Shown here: positions 35,794 to 43,929 of the stretch, piece by piece
Layout of the letters: every line of letters begins with the position of its first letter
Position numbering within the stretch: the first letter of the stretch is position 1
Assembly: GCA_023229525.1 (NCBI GenBank)
Contig: JALNZC010000021.1
Span: 1-64,000, forward strand
Direction: 5' to 3'
Source: Bacteroidales bacterium
GTDB taxonomy: Bacteria > Bacteroidota > Bacteroidia > Bacteroidales > FEN-979
DNA: 64,000 nucleotides
Program-made: the position numbers and the translations under genes
The notes under the pieces: generated by a model
The model's database searches: none
What the model was told of the DNA's origin: nothing
What the model saw: only the letters and a program-made list of their open reading frames with translations

Positions 35794-38736
35794 ATGATCC
35801 ATAATCGTCATTTTGTCTTTGTATTCCTTCTTTTGTCCGGTGCTTTCTGTTATGGTCAGCAACCTGCAGTACCAAATTATACTGATTTTGTGAATCCCTT
35901 CATCGGAACCGGTGGGCATGGACATACCTTTCCCGGTGCATGCGTTCCTTTCGGAATGGTTCAACTAAGTCCCGATACACGTTTGGATGGATGGGATGGT
36001 TGTTCCGCCTATCACGGAACCGATTCGGTAATTTATGGGTTCAGTCATACTCATCTGAGTGGTACCGGGTGTTCTGATTATGGCGACATCCTTTTTATGC
36101 CGGTCACAGGAAAAGTGAAACTGACTGATTATGGTTATGCTTCTTCTTTTACAAAAGCAGATGAGAAAGCATCTCCAGGGTATTATCAGGTAGATTTGAC
36201 GAGTTTCAGGATCAGGGCGGAGTTGACTACAACGGCTCGTGTAGGATTTCATCGTTATACATTTCCTCTCACCGATCAGGCAAACATTGTAGTGGATTTA
36301 AAGCATCGCGATAAAGTTCTGGAATCGGGATTAAAGGTTGTCGGGAATGATGAAATTGAGGGGTACAGGGTTTCACAAGCCTGGGCACAAAAGCAGATGA
36401 TCTATTTTGTTGCAAAATTTTCAAAACCCTTTAAATCATATACGCTTACTTCGGAAGGCAAGGAATTAGCTGGTCTACAGGAGATGACAGGAACAGATCT
36501 CAAGTCTTATTTTACATTTTCAACAACGCAAAATGAAAAAATCCTGGTAAAAGTTGCTATTTCGGGAGTTAGCATTGAAGGCGCCCGTAGAAACCTTGAA
36601 ACTGAAGTCCCGGGTTGGGACTATGATTCTGTCAGAAAAGAGGCAATCCGCAAATGGAACGACGAACTGGGAAAAATCACAATCGATGGTGGCACGTATG
36701 ATCAGCAGGTTACTTTTTATACTGCATTATACCATACGATGCTTCAACCAAATATTTACAATGATGTGGATGGACAATACCGGGGCCGGGATCTGAAGAT
36801 TCACCAGACTGACGGCTTTAATTATTATACCGTTTTTTCTTTGTGGGATACTTACAGGGCGGCAAATCCGCTGTATACGCTTATTGAACCCAAACGAACG
36901 ACGGATTTTATCCGGACTTTCCTAAGACAATATGACGAAGGTGGTATGCTTCCCGTGTGGGAACTTTCGGGGAATGAAACCGGATGTATGATCGGTTATC
37001 ACGCCGTATCGGTGATTGCCGATGCCTATCTGAAAGGGATCAAAGACTTTGATACGCTGAAAGCGCTGGAGGCCATGAAACATAGCGCCGAACAGTCCCA
37101 TCTTGGATTATCATATTATCAAACCAAAGGATATATTCCAGCCGACAAGGAGGGTGAATCGGTTTCAAAGACGCTGGAATATGCCTATGACGATTGGTGT
37201 ATTGCCCAGATGGCGCGGGCCATGGGGAAACAGGAGGACTATAAGAATTTCATCCGTCGTGCGCAGTATTACAAATATCTTTTCGACCGCTCAACAGGTT
37301 TTATACGAGCCAAAATAAATGAGACATGGTTTTCGCCTTTTGATCCCGCCGAGGTGAATTTCAATTATACAGAAGCCAACGCATGGCAATATTCATTTTA
37401 TGTTCCTCAGGATATTGAAGTGTTGATGGCCCTGATGGGTGGGCGCGGACGTTTTGCCTCGAAGCTGGATGAGCTTTTCACCACTGATGCAAAAACAACA
37501 GGTCGTGAGCAATCGGATATCACCGGAATGATTGGCCAGTATGCCCATGGAAATGAACCCAGCCATCATATGGCTTATTTGTACGATTATGCCGGCCAGC
37601 CCTGGAAAACACAGGAAATTGTACACCGGATTTGTAAAGATTTTTATAAAAATAGTCCGGATGGGTTAATTGGTAATGAAGATTGCGGTCAAATGTCGGC
37701 CTGGTACATTTTCAGCGCTTGTGGGTTTTATCCTGTTACACCGGGTTCGGGCATCTATGCTATCGGAACACCTATTTTTTCGAATGTGACCATAAACCTG
37801 GGTAACGGGAAAACTTTTGCAGTGAGGGCAAAGTATGCAGGTGAACAAAATTTCTATATCGAATCCGCTTCACTGAATGGTAAACCGTATTCCAGGTGTT
37901 ATATCTCTCATGAAGATATTATGAATGGCGGAGAACTTTCGTTTACTATGGGCCCGACACCGAATAGAGCGTGGGGTGTTGGAATGAACGCAGCGCCACC
38001 ATCCCGGATTGCCGATTACCTGATCATACCATGTCCCTCTGTTGATCTCGGACAATCCACGTTCATCGATTCAACGATGGTTTCGCTTTCCTGTCCCATC
38101 GAAAGCGCTTATATTCTCTATACCCTTGATGGTTCCGAACCTTCAGTAAAGTCAGCAATTTATCAGCAACCATTTAAATTCAGGAAAACCACTACTCTAA
38201 AAGCTATTGCCTATAAGCCGGATATGCCAAAAAGTTTTACAATGGAAGCACGGTTTATTCAGATTCCTAAAAATCGCAAGATTAAGTTAAACACTCAATA
38301 TGCTGGTCAATATTCAGCAGGTGGTGATCTGGCTTTGATTGATTTCGCAAGAGGTGGTGAGGATTTCCGGACCGGAAAATGGCAAGGTTATGAAGGTGTT
38401 GATCTTGATGCCGTCGTTGATCTGGGTTCGGAACAATCAGTCCGGAAGCTTTCCCTCGGTTGTTACCAACAGCAAAACGCCTGGATTTTTATGCCGTTGG
38501 AAGTGAATTTCTCTTGTTCGACAGATGGAACCAATTTTACACCGGTCGCGACAGTCAAAAATGATGTAGCTGAAAATGAAGATGGTATGAAAATCAAAGA
38601 TTTCAGCGTTATCCTTAAGGGAGAGAAAGTCCGTTATATCAAGGTAGTGGCAAAGAACCGGGGGGGTTGTCCTGACGGACATCCCAGTGCCGGAAAAAAA
38701 GCCTGGATCTTCGTCGATGAAATAACCATTGAATGA
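35794..38736 (+). CDS. GH92 alpha-mannosidase with CHB_HEX_C and F5/8C-like C terminus
   Basis: 980 residues, ATG at 35794; signal peptide ends at FCYGQQ, so periplasmic. The GH92 domain is complete: VNPFIGTGGHGHTFPGACVP, GFSHTHLSGTGCSDYGD, DTYRAANPLYTLIEP, and the calcium/acid region GNEDCGQMSAWYIFSACGFYP with CxPGxxxY-like PGSGIYAIG. About residues 755-820 are a chitobiase-type C-terminal domain (YTLDGSEPSVKS), and about 840-980 resemble an F5/8C/discoidin domain (VVDLGSEQSVRKLSLGCYQQ). Calcium-dependent removal of alpha-linked mannose from N-glycans or mannans is the family role. No SusCD pair is adjacent. Its start codon overlaps a doubtful short frame upstream. Confidence 0.94.
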   Translation: MIHNRHFVFVFLLLSGAFCYGQQPAVPNYTDFVNPFIGTGGHGHTFPGACVPFGMVQLSPDTRLDGWDGCSAYHGTDSVIYGFSHTHLSGTGCSDYGDILFMPVTGKVKLTDYGYASSFTKADEKASPGYYQVDLTSFRIRAELTTTARVGFHRYTFPLTDQANIVVDLKHRDKVLESGLKVVGNDEIEGYRVSQAWAQKQMIYFVAKFSKPFKSYTLTSEGKELAGLQEMTGTDLKSYFTFSTTQNEKILVKVAISGVSIEGARRNLETEVPGWDYDSVRKEAIRKWNDELGKITIDGGTYDQQVTFYTALYHTMLQPNIYNDVDGQYRGRDLKIHQTDGFNYYTVFSLWDTYRAANPLYTLIEPKRTTDFIRTFLRQYDEGGMLPVWELSGNETGCMIGYHAVSVIADAYLKGIKDFDTLKALEAMKHSAEQSHLGLSYYQTKGYIPADKEGESVSKTLEYAYDDWCIAQMARAMGKQEDYKNFIRRAQYYKYLFDRSTGFIRAKINETWFSPFDPAEVNFNYTEANAWQYSFYVPQDIEVLMALMGGRGRFASKLDELFTTDAKTTGREQSDITGMIGQYAHGNEPSHHMAYLYDYAGQPWKTQEIVHRICKDFYKNSPDGLIGNEDCGQMSAWYIFSACGFYPVTPGSGIYAIGTPIFSNVTINLGNGKTFAVRAKYAGEQNFYIESASLNGKPYSRCYISHEDIMNGGELSFTMGPTPNRAWGVGMNAAPPSRIADYLIIPCPSVDLGQSTFIDSTMVSLSCPIESAYILYTLDGSEPSVKSAIYQQPFKFRKTTTLKAIAYKPDMPKSFTMEARFIQIPKNRKIKLNTQYAGQYSAGGDLALIDFARGGEDFRTGKWQGYEGVDLDAVVDLGSEQSVRKLSLGCYQQQNAWIFMPLEVNFSCSTDGTNFTPVATVKNDVAENEDGMKIKDFSVILKGEKVRYIKVVAKNRGGCPDGHPSAGKKAWIFVDEITIE

Positions 38737-38749
38737 TAGACGATTTACA

Positions 38750-39646
38750 ATGTTAAAAAGCACACTACGCTCTGATTTCATTCTTCTTTTAGCCGCGGTC
38801 ATCTGGGGTTTTGCATTTGTTGCCCAGCGGGTCGGGATGGATTATGTGGGTCCGTTTACTTACACGGCAGTGAGATTTACCTTGGGTAGTCTTGTCCTTT
38901 TACCCATCTTGCTTTTCCGGAAAAGCAATGCTTACGGTAACCGGAATCCCGCGTCGTCTGAAAAGAAAAAAATCATATTACTTCAGTTGATCCTTGGTTT
39001 GATTCTCTTTGGCGGAATCTCTTTCCAACAATATGGGTTGCAGTATACCACGGCAGGAAATGCAGGATTTATCACTGGCTTTTATGTTGTCCTTGTTCCA
39101 GTGGTTGGAATTTTTCTGGGTCATAAAAATCATTTTACTATATGGATTGGGGTAATTCTTGCCTTTGCCGGATTATATTTTTTAAGTGTAACCCGGGAAT
39201 TTTCCGTAAATCCGGGAGATTATTTCGTATTCATCTGCGCGCTTTTCTGGACGGTTCATGTACTCCTGGTAGGTTATGTAGCCCCCCGGACCGATCCACT
39301 GCGTACGGCTGTGATCCAGTTTGCCATCTGTGCGCTGCTCAGTTGGATCGTTGCAGCCGGACTCGAACCGATTGTTATGCGCGCCATCGTAGATGCTGCA
39401 TGGCCGATCCTGTATGGAGGTGTGATGTCGGTGGGAATTGCGTATACCTTACAGATCATCGCACAGCAAAAAGCGCATCCCGCCCATGCCTCCATTATCC
39501 TCAGCCTCGAAGCGGTTTTTGCTGTCATCGGCGGCTGGTTGCTGTTGCAGGAGCAGGTCACCAACCGGATTATCATTGGATGTTTATTGATGCTTGCGGG
39601 AATGATGGTGGTGCAGTTAAAACGACTTGACAAGGTAAAAAGTTGA
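38750..39646 (+). CDS. EamA/DMT-family membrane transporter
   Basis: 298 residues from the ATG at 38750; a TTG at 38729 would overlap the GH92 stop. Ten hydrophobic helices in two EamA repeats: FILLLAAVIWGFAFVAQRVGM with YTYTAVRFTLGSLVLLP-like text at ~22-42, then AALFWTVHVLLVGYVAPRTDP-like text in the second half, and HASIILSLEAVFAVIGGWLLL. The family exports or imports small metabolites; the substrate cannot be inferred. A heptamer word repeat follows immediately after the stop. Confidence 0.9.
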   Translation: MLKSTLRSDFILLLAAVIWGFAFVAQRVGMDYVGPFTYTAVRFTLGSLVLLPILLFRKSNAYGNRNPASSEKKKIILLQLILGLILFGGISFQQYGLQYTTAGNAGFITGFYVVLVPVVGIFLGHKNHFTIWIGVILAFAGLYFLSVTREFSVNPGDYFVFICALFWTVHVLLVGYVAPRTDPLRTAVIQFAICALLSWIVAAGLEPIVMRAIVDAAWPILYGGVMSVGIAYTLQIIAQQKAHPAHASIILSLEAVFAVIGGWLLLQEQVTNRIIIGCLLMLAGMMVVQLKRLDKVKS

Positions 39647-39648
39647 AA

Positions 39649-39683
39649 GACGAGGGACGAAGGACGAAAGACGAAGGACGAAG
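39649..39683. repeat. Heptamer word repeat (GACGAAG type)
   Basis: Five 7-nt units (GACGAGG, GACGAAG, GACGAAA, GACGAAG, GACGAAG), then CGAGAC, just after the EamA stop. Related arrays are at 42,183 and 63,045. Confidence 0.8.
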
Positions 39684-39888
39684 CGAGACATCAGTTTAAT
39701 ATACTTAAAGCATACCCAAGAGCAACCCGGTTGGATGTCAGGAGCAACCCGGGAGCACCTTAATCTTTACTTACCGCTTAATTGGACATTACTGCCTGAT
39801 TAACTGGAGAAAATACGATGAAGAGTATCTGAATTGAAGGGAAGGAAGCTAAAGTAATAAGAAAAAGCGGAGGGTAAAATATTGTTGG

Positions 39889-39896
39889 TATTTTTG
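39889..39896 (+). promoter_or_regulatory. Candidate -7 box (TATTTTTG) for the M64 peptidase
   Basis: TATTTTTGC fits TAnnTTTG. It lies 15 bp before the GTG at 39,912 and so favours that start with a very short leader. Confidence 0.45.
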
Positions 39897-39911
39897 CAAA
39901 AATTACTATCC

Positions 39912-41276
39912 GTGAAAATATTTAAAACAGCAGCCCTCCTGATTGCGATATTGCTATTGACCATGCCGTGTTTTATCCAGGCCCAGTCAAATAAGATACT
40001 CTTTGATGGTTCAGTGCCACAGTCCCAGACCATTGTTACCGGTGCTGAAAGATCGGTTGTATTCGATGACTTTTATATCGCTAAAACCCTTAGAGTAGAT
40101 TATTTTCTGGCCGGTGATGCTCATTCGGAAATCGTCTATTTCAGTCAGATGAAACAGGAGCCCTTTTGGGGTGGTTCACATAAAAACCTGACCGATCCTT
40201 TCGCATATGGTACCTATCGTTATTCGGCTTACGATTCGGTATCACGGCAGTTGATCTTTTCCCGAGGATTCAGTTCACTTTTCCAGGAATGGAAAGGGAC
40301 AGATGAAGCAAAAAAGATGAAACGGGCATTCCCGATGACGGCAGTGTTGCCTTTCCCCAAAAATACAATACGTTTTGTAATCGAAAAAAGATCCTTTGAA
40401 ACCAATGATTTTGAGATTCTTTTCGATCGTTTTATTAATCCAACCGATTATTTTATCAATCGTGAAAATATTCATCCCCTGAAAGTAACAAAGATCAAGG
40501 ACTCCGGTGATCCGGCCGATCATGTTGATATCGCTTTCATAGCCGAAGGATACACAGCCGGGGATATGGAAAAATTCCGGAACGATGCCCAACGGATTTG
40601 TGATTATTTTATGTCGGTAGAACCCTATTCCGGAAATACCGGGCACTTTAATTTTTATGCCATTGAAGCACCTTCAGATGAAACCGGTGTGACCATCCCG
40701 GGGAAAGACATTTTTGTAAATACCAATATTCACAGCAGCTTTTACACTTTCGATATGGATCGTTACCTGACGACCTTTGATACGAAGTCAATCTATGATA
40801 TTGCTGCCAATGTGCCTTATGATGTCGTATTTGTTCTGGTTAACAGCGAGCGGTATGGGGGCGGAGGTTTTTATAACCACTATGGGCAAAGTACTGTCGA
40901 CAATCAGTTATCCCTGGTTGTGGCTATCCATGAATTCGGACATACATTTGCTGGTTTGGCTGATGAATACTACAATGCGGAAGTAACCTATTCCGGTTAT
41001 TATAACCTTAAATTCGAGCCCTGGGAACCAAATATCACTACAAATGTGAATTTTGAAACCAAATGGAAGAAGATGGTTTCTCCTGATACGCCTATTCCAA
41101 CAGCCAGGGTTCCTAAATATACCGGTACTATTGGAATGTTCGAAGGCGGAGGATACCTTTCAAAAGGAATATACAGTCCGATGATGGATTGCCGGATGAA
41201 AAGCAATGAAGCTTCGGAATTTTGCCCAGTCTGTAAAGATGCCATAAAAAAAATGATCCAATTTTACTGTGAATAG
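39912..41276 (+). CDS. M64 (IgA-peptidase-type) secreted metallopeptidase
   Basis: 454 residues if started at the GTG at 39912, which gives VKIFKTAALLIAILLLTMPCFIQAQ, a good signal peptide. A TTG at 39882 with an upstream GGAGGG is the alternative, but the promoter-like TATTTTTG at 39889 lies inside that longer frame. After an N-terminal beta domain, the catalytic domain reads HVDIAFIAEGYTAGDMEKF, then HEFGHTFAGLADEYY with the zinc-binding HExxH-type motif and third ligand. MDCRMKSNEASEFCPVCKDAI closes it. These features define peptidase_M64. It is exported; substrate unknown. Its end overlaps the GTG start of the activase gene by 8 bp. Confidence 0.9.
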   Translation: MKIFKTAALLIAILLLTMPCFIQAQSNKILFDGSVPQSQTIVTGAERSVVFDDFYIAKTLRVDYFLAGDAHSEIVYFSQMKQEPFWGGSHKNLTDPFAYGTYRYSAYDSVSRQLIFSRGFSSLFQEWKGTDEAKKMKRAFPMTAVLPFPKNTIRFVIEKRSFETNDFEILFDRFINPTDYFINRENIHPLKVTKIKDSGDPADHVDIAFIAEGYTAGDMEKFRNDAQRICDYFMSVEPYSGNTGHFNFYAIEAPSDETGVTIPGKDIFVNTNIHSSFYTFDMDRYLTTFDTKSIYDIAANVPYDVVFVLVNSERYGGGGFYNHYGQSTVDNQLSLVVAIHEFGHTFAGLADEYYNAEVTYSGYYNLKFEPWEPNITTNVNFETKWKKMVSPDTPIPTARVPKYTGTIGMFEGGGYLSKGIYSPMMDCRMKSNEASEFCPVCKDAIKKMIQFYCE

Positions 41277-42174
41277 CGGGTTGATCTTCGATATCCGACG
41301 GTTTTCGGTGCATGACGGACCTGGTATCCGGACGACGGTTTTTTTCAAAGGGTGTCCCCTCTCCTGCTGGTGGTGTCATAATCCGGAAAGCCAGGATTTC
41401 AAATCGGAAAAATCAATCCGGAACCTGATCCTTTCCGGTGAACGTTTTGAAAGATCCGAAACAACCGGGAAGTTGATGTCTGTTGATGAAGTAATGTTTG
41501 AGGTACTTAAGGATCAGTTGTTTTATGATGAATCCGGGGGCGGTGTGACATTTTCAGGCGGTGAGCCACTGATGCAGGAGATGTTTTTGCTTGATCTTCT
41601 GAAAGCCTGTAAACAAAAAGGATTGCATACTACCTTGGATACTTCAGGATATGCCCCAAAGAAGGTCCTTGAAAATATTGCAGAACATGTCGATCTGTTT
41701 TTATATGATCTGAAAATCATCGACAACACACTTCACAAGAAATATACCGGCGTTTCCAACAGATCGATCCTCGAAAACCTGAAATTCCTTTATCGTACCG
41801 GAAAAAATGTTATTATCCGGTTTCCGGTGATCCCCGGAATAACCGATACGACTGAAAACATTAACAACATGAAGGAATTCATTACAAATCATCAAATTCC
41901 CACATCTTCAAATTTTCAAATTCCTACATCTTCAAATCTTCAAATCCCCACATCTTCAAATCTTCAAATCCCCACATCTTCAAATTTTCAAATTTCCAAA
42001 TTTTCAAATTTCCAAATCAGCCTTCTCCCCTATCATTCCATGGCCCGTGAAAAATATCGGAGGTTCAGTAAAATCAACAAGCTCAAAGATCTACCTGACC
42101 TGAAAAAAGATGAATTGCTTCCATTGAAAAGGGAATTCGAATCCATCGGGGGAAAGGTCTCGCTGGGAGGATGA
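41269..42174 (+). CDS. Glycyl radical enzyme activase (radical SAM), with in-frame repeat insert
   Basis: 301 residues from a GTG at 41269 overlapping the previous stop. The radical-SAM cluster motif CxxxCxxC is GCPLSCWWCHNP with Cys 29, 33 and 36; then VTFSGGEPLMQ and LDTSGY. No extra ferredoxin domain is present, as in PFL-activase-like short forms. Residues ~206-250 are an expanded stretch of TSSNLQIP-type repeats made by an 8-nt DNA word array (41,893-42,018), inserted between the IPGITDT motif and LLPYH. Family role: it puts the glycyl radical on the partner enzyme using SAM. The likely partner is the HypD-like enzyme encoded at 43,930, separated by two unrelated genes. Whether the enlarged protein is active is open. 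Confidence 0.9.
   Translation: MNSGLIFDIRRFSVHDGPGIRTTVFFKGCPLSCWWCHNPESQDFKSEKSIRNLILSGERFERSETTGKLMSVDEVMFEVLKDQLFYDESGGGVTFSGGEPLMQEMFLLDLLKACKQKGLHTTLDTSGYAPKKVLENIAEHVDLFLYDLKIIDNTLHKKYTGVSNRSILENLKFLYRTGKNVIIRFPVIPGITDTTENINNMKEFITNHQIPTSSNFQIPTSSNLQIPTSSNLQIPTSSNFQISKFSNFQISLLPYHSMAREKYRRFSKINKLKDLPDLKKDELLPLKREFESIGGKVSLGG
41893..42018 (+). repeat. Octamer word array inside the activase gene
   Basis: Built of 8-nt units such as TTCAAATC, TTCAAATT, CCCACATC and TCCAAATT, with a 24-nt super-period that gives an 8-residue peptide repeat. The frame stays open throughout. Confidence 0.9.
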
Positions 42175-42182
42175 AAGGGATT

Positions 42183-42217
42183 TACGAAGGACGAGGGACG
42201 AAGGACGAGGGACGAAG
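42183..42217. repeat. Heptamer word repeat (GACGAAG type)
   Basis: Five 7-nt units alternating GACGAAG and GACGAGG, then TGAGAT, right after the activase stop. The unit and the trailer match the array at 39,649. Confidence 0.8.
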
Positions 42218-42261
42218 TGAGATTGTGAGGATTATTTCATCAGGTGAACCTGGAATTGTTA

Positions 42262-42933
42262 TTATTTCAACTTGAAAGAATATCCGACGGAGACGCCGAG
42301 TGACATACTTCTTCCGATTACAAAAGGATCCTCAATAACGTCACTTAAACCATAGAGATAGGATATTCTGAGAACAACATCACCCGGACCAAGCCGATAT
42401 GATCCGGCAAATTCGGTAATCCAGGACAGGTCAACCTCATTGAACCGTGAAAAGGGCATGAAAAACCGGCTGTAAGGTCCCGAAAAAAGGGCGCCGCCAT
42501 TGGGTTGTCCTACTGCAAAATCTGCCTGGATCCCGGTAGCAACCTGCAATCCGAATTTACTGCTTTTAAAAGGAAGATGATATCCCAACAATGTGGATAA
42601 ACCAATGTAATGTTGCCGCGCGGCAGTTGTCCATGGATATTCTGTTGAATCAATAAAAGTAACCCGCGACAGTCCTTTATCGCTGTAACGAAACCCAGGG
42701 GAAAAGAAGAAATGATTGCCAAGTTCAATATCTGCAATAAGAGCTACCATAAGAGAACCCACATTCCTTTCCAGCGACATGGAATCGAGCAAATAATCGG
42801 TTCGACCTACCCGTGAATATTCTGCGACACTGGTATGGGTGCCAAGATATCCAACCTGAATACTGATAGAATTCTGTGCCTGAAGCAACAAATTGAAGAA
42901 CCCCAATAAACCAATCAATATAACCTTTTTCAT
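42262..42933 (-). CDS. Small outer-membrane beta-barrel-like protein
   Basis: 223 residues, ATG at 42933. Signal peptide MKKVILIGLLGFFNLLLQAQ; the mature part alternates polar and hydrophobic residues in strands (e.g. FFFSPGFRYSDKGL, VVLRISYLYGLSDVI) and ends with the aromatic-rich SLGVSVGYSFKLK. This fits the porin/PorT-like OmpW-size barrels common in Bacteroidota. No specific family is recognised. It lies between the activase and a second barrel gene, on the opposite strand to both. Confidence 0.8.
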   Translation of the reverse strand: MKKVILIGLLGFFNLLLQAQNSISIQVGYLGTHTSVAEYSRVGRTDYLLDSMSLERNVGSLMVALIADIELGNHFFFSPGFRYSDKGLSRVTFIDSTEYPWTTAARQHYIGLSTLLGYHLPFKSSKFGLQVATGIQADFAVGQPNGGALFSGPYSRFFMPFSRFNEVDLSWITEFAGSYRLGPGDVVLRISYLYGLSDVIEDPFVIGRSMSLGVSVGYSFKLK

Positions 42934-43290
42934 GTATTTTTTTTTACTTCTGATTGACTACATCTTTTTGAAAGAATCTTTCTGGCAAATTTAGTTTAAC
43001 TTTTGAAAACCGGCATCATCAGCTGGGTATAGTTAATCAATTGGAATGAAGCCCAGGGCAGGCCATGGACTCGAATTCCGCCCCAAGGAGCAGGGAATTT
43101 ACCTTGGGGACCTCAACCACTGCACCCCTTCTCCTTAAGGAGAAGGGGTCGGAGGATGAGGTGATTAAAGGAATTTTCACGATGTCCAATGATAATTTGT
43201 TTTTCGGGGTATCAAAAATGGCAACGATGTATTGTTTTTCATTCTGGTATTTTGGTAATTTAGCCGTGTTAACCACTAAAATCAATCTTC
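42934..43290. other. 357-bp divergent intergenic region with a repeat
   Basis: Upstream region of two divergently transcribed barrel genes. It holds the better copy of the dispersed repeat (43,055-43,170) and no gene. TATTTTGG at about 43,247-43,254 is a weak promoter-like box for the gene at 43,291. Confidence 0.5.
43055..43172. repeat. Dispersed intergenic repeat, copy 2, with perfect palindrome
   Basis: Contains a 24-bp perfect palindrome (CCCCTTCTCCTT/AAGGAGAAGGGG, 43,125-43,148) and a second hairpin CCCCAAGG/CCTTGGGG (43,081-43,088 and 43,103-43,110). Related to 755-872. Confidence 0.6.
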
Positions 43291-43911
43291 ATGAAAAAAC
43301 TTTTATTTTCTCTTCTTCTCTTATTGGCTGCTCCGGTAATAGCCAGCGCTCAAACAGTAGAAATCACTCCTTTCGGGGGTTATGTATTCCCCTGTAGATG
43401 GTATGCAACCGGCGGTAATATGTATTTCCTCGGCAACGGACAGTATGGCGGTATGTTAAGCTTTGGTATTAGCAGAGTTATGGATGTTGACCTCATCTAT
43501 AACCGCAGCGATACAAAAGCACAAATAAATATCCCCGGATTCAAATACGATGTAGTGCCTTTGAGCATCAATTACTTTCAGATTGGCGGAGCAAAAAATT
43601 TCAGGATCAATAAAATTGTATCCCCGTTTTTCGGGTTAAATTTCGGAGGATGTCTGGCTGCCCCAAAAACTGGAGCCTATAATGATCAATGGTTTTTTTC
43701 TGTCGGGATGAATGCGGGCTCAAAGTTTTACTTCACCAAAAGAGTCGGTCTCCGGTTGCAGGCTCAGCTATACATGCCGATACAAAGTGTCGGTTATATG
43801 TTTTACGTTGGATCCGGTGGCGCCGGCAGCGGTATTACCCTGAACTCCACCCTGGTCCAGTTTGGATTCACCGGAGGTTTGATTTTCCGGCTTGGCCCGG
43901 TGTTTCCCTGA
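43291..43911 (+). CDS. Outer-membrane beta-barrel-like protein
   Basis: 206 residues, ATG at 43291. Signal peptide MKKLLFSLLLLLAAPVIASAQ. The rest is glycine- and aromatic-rich with barrel-strand periodicity (GYVFPCRWYATGGNMYFLG, PFFGLNFGGCLAAP, VGLRLQAQLYMPIQ) and ends FTGGLIFRLGPVFP. It resembles the OmpA/OMP_b-brl-type barrels of Bacteroidota. Function unknown. It ends 18 bp before the glycyl radical enzyme gene on the same strand and may be co-transcribed with it. Confidence 0.82.
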   Translation: MKKLLFSLLLLLAAPVIASAQTVEITPFGGYVFPCRWYATGGNMYFLGNGQYGGMLSFGISRVMDVDLIYNRSDTKAQINIPGFKYDVVPLSINYFQIGGAKNFRINKIVSPFFGLNFGGCLAAPKTGAYNDQWFFSVGMNAGSKFYFTKRVGLRLQAQLYMPIQSVGYMFYVGSGGAGSGITLNSTLVQFGFTGGLIFRLGPVFP

Positions 43912-43929
43912 ATAATTTGACTTTGAACA

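Noticed and set aside
35585..35797. 70-codon frame with a hydrophobic N terminus ending in ATGA at the GH92 start
   Set aside because: TTG start, composition of the second half is not protein-like, and the frame sits where the GH92 promoter is expected. Possible but not supported.
41893..42018. CRISPR-like appearance of the repeated TTCAAATC array
   Set aside because: Units are 8 nt with no unique spacers, and the array lies in frame in a protein gene.
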